Below, in pieces: positions 1-5,859 of a stretch of 17,368 bases of DNA. The stretch covers positions 1-17,368 of the forward strand of contig DCXE01000065.1 of assembly GCA_002328295.1 (NCBI GenBank), given 5' to 3'. The DNA comes from Candidatus Peribacter sp. UBA2144 (GTDB taxonomy: Bacteria; Patescibacteriota; Gracilibacteria; Peribacterales; Peribacteraceae). The notes under the pieces were generated by a model, which did no database searches, was not told the DNA's origin, and worked only from the letters and a program-made list of their open reading frames with translations. Every line of letters begins with the position of its first letter. Positions within the stretch are counted from its first letter, which is position 1. The position numbers and the translations under genes were made by a program.

Positions 1-1138
1 GAACATCATTGTCACTTGTAAGTGTTGTTATATCCACACCATTTATCAGCCCTCCAACTGTCAAAGTACCTCCTACTACAGCATTCGATTCAACTGCTAG
101 AATTCCACTTGAGGACAGATTTCCGGTAATCCTAACATCATCGGAAAGCTCGAACTCATGCTCAGTGTTTAAGAACTTGAAAGTTTCTTGTCCCAAAGAA
201 TTACCAAATACCATCACAGAATCTTTTGCGGCATTTTCTCGGTTTATAACTACACCGCTCTCTGTTGCAATGGTCCCGGAAGCCGTAAAGCCTCCGGTCG
301 CCGTGAGCGCTCCTCCTACTCTAACAGCATCATTAAACGAGAAAGTACTGTTAGTTACATCATAAGAAAATTTCTTTAGTAAATTAGCTCCAAATTGAAG
401 TGAGACCTCTCCTGCAGATACTGAATTATCGTTGTCCAATGTAAATGTATCTTTATTCGTTCCGCCTGGAACTGCACCAAGCGAAAGCAGTCCTCCCGTC
501 TCCAGCACTGGAATTGATCCGCTCGCGGTCCCTGTATCTCTCCCATCTAATAGATTAGCATTAAGAGCAAATGGAACCGAGAGTAGTGGTGCACGATCTA
601 TGGATGCATTCGAAGTATTTTTATCAAGAAGTTCATATGATGTATTTGCTGCAGATGAAGCTTTAACCTCTACTTGCAAATGAAGACTTGTAAGAACAGC
701 ATCGGAAAGCGAGGAAAAGTCCGGAAGTGCAGAACCTGTACCTAGATCAACTGTAAAGTATCCATCACTGTTTGGAGTCAAAGTAAATGCTTCATTCCAG
801 CTTCCGTAATTGGATGCCCCAATGTCAATCGCTCCGGTTGAGGTGACATCACCTGTTAAATAGTCTGAGCTTTTCCAGAAACTGAATCTAACCGAGACTT
901 CGGTAGTTACAGCATCACCACTAGAGTCCAGTAGATGGCCATTGTAGACGAGCTTTGTTGGAGCTGTAGTCTTTGCGTATGCAATTGAAGACCCAAATGA
1001 AAAGAGACAAAAGAGTGAAAAGAGACAAAAGAGTGAAAATATATTTATAATTCCTTTTTCTCCTTTTAACCCCTTGTCTCCTTTGTACCCTTTTTGGGTT
1101 CTAGAATTCGAGCCGATATTCGAGTCATCTATTCTCAT
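1..1138 (-). CDS. Secreted fiber/adhesin-like surface protein, C-terminal part outside window
   Basis: I read this gene directly on the minus strand: an open frame of 379 codons runs from ATG at 1138 off the left edge without a stop. The start is supported by an ATGA overlap with the upstream gene. The N-terminus has a long basic n-region (residues 1-33, with Lys-Gly-X triplets at 16-29), a hydrophobic core (34-49) and a likely signal peptidase site after AYA at 53-55. The mature part opens with a domain of the 'LVYNGHLLDSSG ... FTVDLG ... PLLSVPFALNA' type, known from large bacterial surface and tail-fiber-like proteins. Ser/Thr/Gly-rich beta repeats follow, such as VGGTLTVGG. By inference it is a repetitive, possibly trimeric, surface fiber. 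Function and full length are unknown. No sorting signal or membrane anchor lies inside the window. Confidence 0.8.
   Translation of the reverse strand, partial: MRIDDSNIGSNSRTQKGYKGDKGLKGEKGIINIFSLFCLFSLFCLFSFGSSIAYAKTTAPTKLVYNGHLLDSSGDAVTTEVSVRFSFWKSSDYLTGDVTSTGAIDIGASNYGSWNEAFTLTPNSDGYFTVDLGTGSALPDFSSLSDAVLTSLHLQVEVKASSAANTSYELLDKNTSNASIDRAPLLSVPFALNANLLDGRDTGTASGSIPVLETGGLLSLGAVPGGTNKDTFTLDNDNSVSAGEVSLQFGANLLKKFSYDVTNSTFSFNDAVRVGGALTATGGFTASGTIATESGVVINRENAAKDSVMVFGNSLGQETFKFLNTEHEFELSDDVRITGNLSSSGILAVESNAVVGGTLTVGGLINGVDITTLTSDNDV
1004..1039 (-). repeat. Perfect 18-bp tandem duplication in signal peptide core
   Basis: Two identical 18-bp units encode FSLFCL twice in succession (residues 34-45 of the fiber protein), followed by a partial third unit encoding FS. 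The repeat keeps frame and makes up most of the hydrophobic core of the signal peptide, so gain or loss of a unit would change core length by six residues without a frameshift. Confidence 0.85.
1052..1093 (-). repeat. 9-bp-period repeat encoding collagen-like Lys-Gly-X triplets
   Basis: Degenerate 9-bp units of the form AAAGGNNNN encode KGY, KGD, KGL, KGE and KG (residues 16-29 of the fiber protein), just before the hydrophobic core of the signal peptide. It resembles a collagen Gly-X-Y stretch but is only about four triplets long and lies in the cytoplasmic n-region. It may simply be a short repeat captured by the reading frame. Confidence 0.7.
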
Positions 1139-1869
1139 TTCTTAAGAAACTTGTAAGGAACTCTGGAAAGCAATAACTGGAAAGCCAATAAGAAACAAAG
1201 GGCAGATATCGCTTGTGTAAACATAAGAGCAATCTGAATATTTCTGCTTTGTTCAATCATTTCTGCCGCCTGATGCGACAATACTTCCTCTTTAACAATA
1301 ATCCTCTCCGGTTCTGTCATATAGAAATAGTGCAAAGGAGCAAGTCTCCTTTCTCCACATGGATACCCAACTCCTTCATCGTAAATCGGCTTGGCATCTG
1401 ATGGAACAAAATCCATATCAGAGAAAGTATCATCCATGACATCAGCATCATCTATTTTATCTTCATCATCTTCATCCGGAGCCGCCGGTTTGTCCGGATC
1501 ATCATCTTCAGATGGTTCTGATGGATCGGGTTGATTTGTCCCATGCCCTCTATGTCCTCCACTTGGCGGAGTTGTTTCCTCTTCCTCCTCTTCTTCTTCT
1601 GTGGTGGGAGGAGGAGCTGCAGCGGCAGCTGTTGGAGGAGCAGTTACTATCTGAAAGCTGTTACTTGTAAGCGGCTTGGCATTCCAAGTTGTCCCATCCT
1701 CATTTACTTTAAAACTGTCCGATTCCGCAGGTCCTCTTTCACCATATTGAAAAGCTTCATGATATAACTTAAATGATGAGCTTTCCTCGGCTCGCAGAGA
1801 TCCGGGATAGGCCCCCAATATCATTATTGAGGTTAGAATTGCGCCTTTAATTAGAATTTTTATATACAT
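1135..1869 (-). CDS. Secreted acidic surface protein with C-terminal membrane anchor
   Basis: The 244-residue product has a signal peptide (hydrophobic 9-22, likely cleavage after LRA at 25-27). Next come three short related motifs, SSFKLY, DSFKV and NSFQI (about 31-74), then an Ala/Pro/Thr linker with eight consecutive Glu (91-98) and a very acidic Asp/Glu/Pro region (115-155). A short module at 160-205 contains YPCGER and is followed by one transmembrane helix (about 211-234) and the basic tail VPYKFLKK. This is the topology of a surface-displayed protein held by its C-terminal helix; there is no LPxTG motif. Its stop overlaps the start of the fiber gene (ATGA), so the two are probably translationally coupled and may work together. 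I do not recognise a named family. Confidence 0.85.
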   Translation of the reverse strand: MYIKILIKGAILTSIMILGAYPGSLRAEESSSFKLYHEAFQYGERGPAESDSFKVNEDGTTWNAKPLTSNSFQIVTAPPTAAAAAPPPTTEEEEEEEETTPPSGGHRGHGTNQPDPSEPSEDDDPDKPAAPDEDDEDKIDDADVMDDTFSDMDFVPSDAKPIYDEGVGYPCGERRLAPLHYFYMTEPERIIVKEEVLSHQAAEMIEQSRNIQIALMFTQAISALCFLLAFQLLLSRVPYKFLKK

Positions 1870-1875
1870 GTTGCC

Positions 1876-1904
1876 GATATATTATTTTAACATATTTTAG
1901 ACAA
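1876..1904 (-). promoter_or_regulatory. Promoter for the 244-residue surface protein, predicted leaderless
   Basis: On the minus strand a -35 box TTGTCT (1904-1899) and a -10 box TATATC (1881-1876) are separated by exactly 17 bp. Counting seven bases past the -10 box puts the transcript start at 1869, the A of the ATG. There is no Shine-Dalgarno sequence. The rest of the 115-bp divergent gap to 1985 shows no clear plus-strand promoter. Confidence 0.6.
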
Positions 1905-1984
1905 ATAGTCGATATCATCCTAATATCGCTTTTACAGCTGATATACGCTTCTGTTAGGCTTATGTAACTCACCCCTAAATCCCT

Positions 1985-3013
1985 ATGAATTCAACAAGAT
2001 TATTGATCAGAACCTCTGCATTTTTGGCCTCAATGACCCTTTCTGCACCCGTATTTGCCCAACTGCCGCAAAGCTTTTCTGATGTACCACCAGATCACGA
2101 TGTATACCAAGCCGCTGAATACCTTCGAAGCCAGCAGATAATTAAAGGATATGACGATGGCACTTTTAAGCCGGATAAGCAGGTAAACAGAGCAGAAGCA
2201 CTCAAAATCATAATTGCTCCTCTTATTAAGCAAGAAGCATTGGACCAAGTGAAGGAAACTCCTTTTACAGACATTCCGGAGGGAGCATGGTTTATGTCAT
2301 ATGTAGAAGTCGCAAGACAAAATAATATAATTGATGGCCCGCCGGATAAAACGGAATTTAAAGGAGAAAATGCAATCATCACTGCAGAGTTTTTAAAAAT
2401 TATGCAGTTGGCCAATCAGATCGACCCGACGGTGTTTCTTGGTGAATTAAACATTCCTCTTTCTACCGACGTGGCTGATGTAAATGCTTGGTTCTACCCT
2501 TACATACGTTATGCGTTTGCTTCTTCAATGATAATGATTAATTTAGATGGACTTATTCATCCTGAGTATCAATTAACTCGTGGTGATACAGCGCTTTTGA
2601 TGTATCGCTATATGATGTACCAGCAAGAACGCAGAACCCAAGCTCTACTTTCCGAATCTGAACAGGAAATGATCATAACGCTTTCTATGCTTGATCAAGG
2701 CAACATTTCTCAAGCTGAATTCGCTGCAAACAGATCTTTGGTAGCCGCAAGAGGTGCTCATGCCAAACGCCCTGATGAACCTATTGTTAAGGGTGCAGTT
2801 AAAATAACCGAAGCATTTGTAGAGCTTACAAAAGGATATAGAAAAGGGTCCGAAGAAAAGTTTGATGATGTTATTACTCACTGTGGCAACGCATGGAATC
2901 TTGCAACAAGAGCAAAGGAGCTCAGCCCCAATCTTCTTACAATTGCAGATCAAGTTCAAAACATTGCAAAAAATATGGCCGATAGCTCAAGAACATTAAA
3001 GGCCAACAATTGA
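1985..3013 (+). CDS. S-layer homology (SLH) domain protein with helical C-terminal domain
   Basis: The 342-residue product has a signal peptide ending at VFA (23-25), then SLH-type modules. Module 1 (about 31-78) is textbook, with FSDVP, AAEYL, IIKGYDDGTFKPD and NRAEALKI. Module 2 (about 94-140) and module 3 (about 161-208, with NAWFYPYIRYA and LTRGDTALLMYRYM) are more diverged. SLH domains usually bind pyruvylated wall polymers and hold proteins in the S-layer. Residues 212-342 are predicted all-helical with no recognised family. The gene stands divergently from the 244-residue surface gene and 21 bp before the riboflavin kinase start. No Shine-Dalgarno sequence precedes the ATG, and its stop TGA sits inside a heptamer repeat array. 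Confidence 0.9.
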   Translation: MNSTRLLIRTSAFLASMTLSAPVFAQLPQSFSDVPPDHDVYQAAEYLRSQQIIKGYDDGTFKPDKQVNRAEALKIIIAPLIKQEALDQVKETPFTDIPEGAWFMSYVEVARQNNIIDGPPDKTEFKGENAIITAEFLKIMQLANQIDPTVFLGELNIPLSTDVADVNAWFYPYIRYAFASSMIMINLDGLIHPEYQLTRGDTALLMYRYMMYQQERRTQALLSESEQEMIITLSMLDQGNISQAEFAANRSLVAARGAHAKRPDEPIVKGAVKITEAFVELTKGYRKGSEEKFDDVITHCGNAWNLATRAKELSPNLLTIADQVQNIAKNMADSSRTLKANN

Positions 3014-3028
3014 CAATTAACAATTAAC
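3008..3028 (+). repeat. Heptamer array (AATTRAC x3) across a stop codon
   Basis: Three exact-register 7-bp units, AATTGAC, AATTAAC and AATTAAC, run from 3008 to 3028. The first unit contains the TGA stop (3011-3013) of the SLH gene. The array occupies most of the 21-bp gap before the riboflavin kinase start and contains the 12-mer TTGACAATTAAC (3010-3021), which recurs twice in inverted orientation inside that gene. Confidence 0.8.
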
Positions 3029-3034
3029 TCTAAA

Positions 3035-3451
3035 GTGACAACTAAGCTTCCAGTATCGTTTAGCGCAAGATCAGTAGCTGGTTCAGGGCGTGGTAGAGCA
3101 ATTGGTTATCCAACTATTAATTTAGAAATTGATGACATTCCTAAGGATATCGAAGAAGGTATATATGCAGGTTTTGCATCGTTTGTTAATTGTCAAAAGT
3201 CCGCCGCAGACGGACGTGTTAATTGTCAATTGTTTGCAGCCATTCACTTCGGCCCTAGGCTTTTTCATAAAGATTCAAATGCATTTGAAGTTCATGTATT
3301 CGATGCTGAACTTGATGAATTACCAAATGAACTTGATATTGAATTGATTAAGAAACTAAGAGACATAAAAGATTTTGAAAATGAAGAGGATCTAAAAAGT
3401 CAGATTTCAATGGATATTGAAGAGGCTCGTGCTATCCTTGGCGCATCATGA
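3035..3451 (+). CDS. Stand-alone riboflavin kinase (RibF C-terminal domain type)
   Basis: Riboflavin kinase phosphorylates riboflavin with ATP to FMN. Recognisable motifs, in order, are the entry strand VSFSARSVAGSGRGRAIGYPTINL (7-30, matching the usual GxGRxxGYPTANL, with Ile for Ala), GIYAG (42-46), IHFGPR (70-75), FEVHVFD (84-90, Glu85 aligning with the catalytic Glu), the LRD of KKLRDIKDF (107-114) and DIEEAR (127-132). The FAD synthetase domain of bifunctional RibF is absent: 138 residues against about 300. The predicted start is GTG at 3035; no ribosome binding site is visible. It ends with an ATGA overlap with the Mur ligase gene. Residues 51-65 carry an unusual insertion in which VNCQ appears twice; without 11 of these residues the GIYAG to IHFG spacing equals the usual family spacing. 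Confidence 0.85.
   Translation: MTTKLPVSFSARSVAGSGRGRAIGYPTINLEIDDIPKDIEEGIYAGFASFVNCQKSAADGRVNCQLFAAIHFGPRLFHKDSNAFEVHVFDAELDELPNELDIELIKKLRDIKDFENEEDLKSQISMDIEEARAILGAS
3185..3229 (+). repeat. In-frame 33-bp insertion bounded by 12-bp direct repeats
   Basis: The 12-mer GTTAATTGTCAA occurs at 3185-3196 and 3218-3229, 33 bp apart. Between the copies is a small palindrome, GTCCG (3199-3203) and CGGAC (3211-3215) with a 7-nt loop. The segment adds 11 codons inside riboflavin kinase. The same 12-mer in inverted orientation lies at 3010-3021, just before the gene. Confidence 0.8.
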
Positions 3452-4734
3452 GCTTAGTAAAAAATCTTAAATCAAAGATTGGTCACCGCTCCCCTATCAG
3501 ATTGGGTTGGCACTTTACTAAAGCATTTTTGGCTGCAACAAAGAACGATTTTCCTGCGCGGAAATTGACTGTCATTGGCGTTACAGGGACTGACGGCAAG
3601 ACTACAACTGTTGGAATGATTGCTCATATTCTTAATGAGTCAGGAATTAAGACCGGAGCAGCATCTACAGCATTCTTTCAGATAGGAGACGTAAAAAAAG
3701 AAAATGAAACTCACCTTACTTCCATTGCTCCAACCACTCTTCAGAACTTTTTGAAAAAACTCGTGAGAGAGAAATGTACGCATGCTGTTATCGAAGTGTC
3801 TTCACACGGCCTTGTGCAAGGCAGAGTCCATCATACATATCCGAAAGTCGCCACCGTGACTAACACATCGCCTGAGCATTTGGACTATCACAAAACAATG
3901 GAGCAATATAGAAAAGACAAAGGAAAGATATTCGAAATGTTAAAAGGAAAAGGAACTAAAGTTTTGAATAAGGCTGATGATAGCTTTGAGATGTATGACA
4001 AGATTAAATCGGAAAATATCATCAGCTTCGGGTCTGAAGATGCTGACCTGTATGTGACTGATGTGAAAGCTGACACTTCAGGAGTTTCGGCAACCCTTCA
4101 TTCAAGTTCCGGGGAAGAATCTGACATTAAACTAAACGTTCCCGGCATCTTTAATCTTGATAATGCAATGTGCGCCATTGGTTGTGCTTTGTCTCTTGGT
4201 GTTTCACTCGAACAGTGTTTACACGCCCTTAAAACATTCTCCCCATTACCCGGAAGAATGGAAAGAATTGACGAAGGACAGGATTTCAATGTGTTTGTAG
4301 ATTTTACAATGACAGAGGAAGCTTACGAGAAAACTATTAACGCGCTTAGAAAGATGACTGAAGATGGAAAGAGAGTAATAGTCTTATTTGGTTGTTGCGG
4401 AAACAGGATGAAAGAAAAGAGACCGAGGATTGCGAAAGTTGTGAGTGATCTCGCTGATGTTAGTATAGTTGCGGGAGATGAAACATACGGTGAAGATCCC
4501 GACAAAGTTGTTGATGAAGTTTGGAATGGAATTGATCAGGACAAAACAGAGGGTTACAAATTTTATGACCGTCGCGAAGGTATTAAGCATGCATTAAAAA
4601 TAGCACAAAAAGGAGATACCATTGCCTTCTGCGGCATGGGACCGTTCAGTACTTTCAATACTCTCAAAGGCCCTATCCCCTGGGATGAGAGAAGGATTGT
4701 TAGAGGATTATTAAAAGGCGGACCGAGCGCCTAG
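3448..4734 (+). CDS. murE: MurE-like Mur ligase lacking the N-terminal uridine-binding domain
   Basis: This belongs to the Mur ligase family, which adds an amino acid to a UDP-MurNAc peptide in peptidoglycan synthesis. Visible are the ATP P-loop GVTGTDGKTTT (44-54), EVSSHGLVQGRV (116-127), TNTSPEHLDYHKTMEQY (138-154), Lys158 at the position usually carbamylated, FNLDNA (235-240), LPGRMERI (267-274), GCCGNRMKEKRP (315-326) and IPWDERRIVRGLL (410-422). The product has 428 residues and begins about 40 before the P-loop, so the domain that normally holds the uridine is missing. The C-terminal lobe is atypical: VDFTMTEE (284-291) replaces the usual VDYAHTP, DETYGEDP (344-351) replaces DNPRxEDP, and CGMGPFSTF (395-403) replaces the GKGHE region. 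The amino acid added cannot be predicted. It could be a MurE paralogue with another substrate. It is coupled to riboflavin kinase by ATGA. Confidence 0.82.
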   Translation: MSLVKNLKSKIGHRSPIRLGWHFTKAFLAATKNDFPARKLTVIGVTGTDGKTTTVGMIAHILNESGIKTGAASTAFFQIGDVKKENETHLTSIAPTTLQNFLKKLVREKCTHAVIEVSSHGLVQGRVHHTYPKVATVTNTSPEHLDYHKTMEQYRKDKGKIFEMLKGKGTKVLNKADDSFEMYDKIKSENIISFGSEDADLYVTDVKADTSGVSATLHSSSGEESDIKLNVPGIFNLDNAMCAIGCALSLGVSLEQCLHALKTFSPLPGRMERIDEGQDFNVFVDFTMTEEAYEKTINALRKMTEDGKRVIVLFGCCGNRMKEKRPRIAKVVSDLADVSIVAGDETYGEDPDKVVDEVWNGIDQDKTEGYKFYDRREGIKHALKIAQKGDTIAFCGMGPFSTFNTLKGPIPWDERRIVRGLLKGGPSA

Positions 4735-4797
4735 GGCGGTGTAGTTGCCCAATCTCGTGAAAAGATTTTTCGACACCCGGTCCTGAAAAATTGGCTA

Positions 4798-4992
4798 TTA
4801 CTCGCGAAGAATTTTTCTGTCGCGCAATTCCAATTGCACAACCATCAAGACTCCTGCGAGGAATATTCCTCCAATGATGGTGCAAAAGACAATTGGATGC
4901 GACGTAAAGTCGCAAAGCCACTCCATGAGACAATCATCCTCCGGACGATTGGACCAAAGACTTGCCCACCATTTGCTGAGGTTGTAATTCAT
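4798..4992 (-). CDS. Small single-pass membrane protein (64 aa)
   Basis: I do not recognise a family. The frame starts at ATG 4992 with AAAGG centred about 11 nt upstream, one of the few Shine-Dalgarno-like signals in the window. The product has a Trp-rich N-terminal part (WWASLW, 8-13), an acidic patch (PEDD), a hydrophobic helix (about 34-54) and a charged C-terminus, ELRDRKILRE. The helix and mixed codon use favour a real gene over the overlapping plus-strand frame, which has no coherent features. It is convergent with the Mur ligase gene, and on the minus strand the nested hairpin at 5016-5076 would lie in or near its leader. Confidence 0.5.
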   Translation of the reverse strand: MNYNLSKWWASLWSNRPEDDCLMEWLCDFTSHPIVFCTIIGGIFLAGVLMVVQLELRDRKILRE

Positions 4993-5015
4993 GATTCTTA
5001 CCTTTCTTCCATGAA

Positions 5016-5076
5016 AGCCAACTAAGCCACCAAATCACAGGCTCCGCCTGAAAAAATTTGGAGGCAGTTGTTGGCT
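5016..5076. repeat. Nested three-tier inverted repeat (hairpin element)
   Basis: Outer stem: AGCCAAC (5016-5022) with GTTGGCT (5070-5076). Middle stem: GCCACCAAAT (5026-5035) with ATTTGGAGGC (5056-5065), nine of ten paired. Inner stem: CAGGC (5038-5042) with GCCTG (5046-5050) around a TCC loop. No T-tract follows on either strand, so it is not a standard terminator. It could be a structured RNA leader for the small minus-strand gene, a cruciform or a palindromic repeat. Confidence 0.75.
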
Positions 5077-5101
5077 CTTATAAAATGAGTATTCCTTATC
5101 T

Positions 5102-5142
5102 CCTCTTCACCTTAGAAGGTGGGGGAGGGTAGGGTGAGGGGG
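5102..5142 (+). other. G-quadruplex motif with preceding CACC/GGTG hairpin
   Basis: Four G-runs (5121-5125, 5127-5129, 5132-5134, 5138-5142) are separated by loops of 1, 2 and 3 nt, a canonical G-quadruplex pattern on the plus strand. A short hairpin with stem CACC (5108-5111) and GGTG (5118-5121) precedes and merges into it. It lies about 110 bp upstream of rnhB. The rest of 5143-5253 holds only weak promoter-like AT-rich sequence (TATGAT at 5182-5187, no good -35 box) and a short AATTGTCAATT fragment at 5231-5241. Confidence 0.6.
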
Positions 5143-5253
5143 ACTCAAGTCAAACATTACCTGAGATGCCACCCAATACTTTATGATATAGTGATGTAAA
5201 AGAACTTGTACATTTTAGTGTAATTTTCCCAATTGTCAATTCCCATTTACAGT

Positions 5254-5859
5254 ATGAAAATCGTTTCTAAGGCAGTTATAGCTGGAATTGACGAAGCTGG
5301 AAGAGGTGCTATTGCCGGACCAGTAGTAGCAGGTGCATGTATTTTACCACGAAAAAAAGAGCTACCCTCATTGATCAAAGATTCTAAGCAATTGTCACCT
5401 GATGAGCGCTCTACAGCCTTTGAATGGATTAAAGACAACTGCTCCTGGGGATGCGGAATAGTTACAGCACAGGAGGTTGATAAGCTAAGGATTCTAGACG
5501 CCACAGAAAAAGCAATGCAAAGGGCAGTTTGTTCATTGTCCAAACATACTGAACCAACTTACTTGCTTGTAGATGGAAGGGACAAGTTTTGGTTCGATTA
5601 TCCACATAGTTCGATAATTGACGGCGATGAATTGGAACCATGCATTGCCGCAGCTTCCATAGTCGCAAAAGTAACTCGCGATAGAATAATGCTCAAGCAC
5701 GATAAAATATTTCCGCAATTTGAATTTAAATCTAATAAAGGATACGGAACACCAGAGCACTTCGATTTGGTGAAAGCCAGGGGATTAAGTGTTATACACA
5801 GAAAAACTTTTTTACACAGACTTCCTGATAGTGACAAACCAAACAAGGACACCAAATAA
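5254..5859 (+). CDS. rnhB: Ribonuclease HII
   Basis: RNase HII cuts the RNA strand of RNA-DNA hybrids and removes single ribonucleotides from DNA. All landmarks are present: GIDEAGRGAIAGPVVAGA (11-28) with metal ligands Asp13 and Glu14, LLVDGRDKF with Asp107, DGDELEPCIAAASIVAKVTRDR with Asp125, and NKGYGTPEH ... IHRKTF (161-186). The product has 201 residues, normal for the family. I chose ATG 5254 over an in-frame TTG at 5233 because the TTG sits in an AATTGTCAATT repeat fragment and the family normally begins close to the GIDEAGRG strand. No Shine-Dalgarno sequence is seen. The last 48 bp overlap the 3' end of lgt on the opposite strand. Confidence 0.95.
   Translation: MKIVSKAVIAGIDEAGRGAIAGPVVAGACILPRKKELPSLIKDSKQLSPDERSTAFEWIKDNCSWGCGIVTAQEVDKLRILDATEKAMQRAVCSLSKHTEPTYLLVDGRDKFWFDYPHSSIIDGDELEPCIAAASIVAKVTRDRIMLKHDKIFPQFEFKSNKGYGTPEHFDLVKARGLSVIHRKTFLHRLPDSDKPNKDTK

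Noticed and set aside
9..683. Plus-strand open frames at 9-365 and 432-683
   Set aside because: They are antisense to the continuous minus-strand fiber gene, which has a signal peptide, a recognisable domain and an overlapping upstream gene; the plus frames show no domain.
4751..4825. Pair of similar CTCGYGAA...TTTTTC sequences at 4754-4774 and 4801-4822
   Set aside because: Similarity is short and imperfect, and the second copy lies in the predicted small gene; too weak to call a repeat.
4834..5025. Plus-strand 63-residue frame
   Set aside because: No coherent features, no ribosome binding site, and it runs into the hairpin element; the opposite-strand frame has a membrane helix and a Shine-Dalgarno-like site.
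5016..5076. Rho-independent terminator for murE or the small gene
   Set aside because: No run of T follows the stem on either strand, and the small gene would be read away from it.
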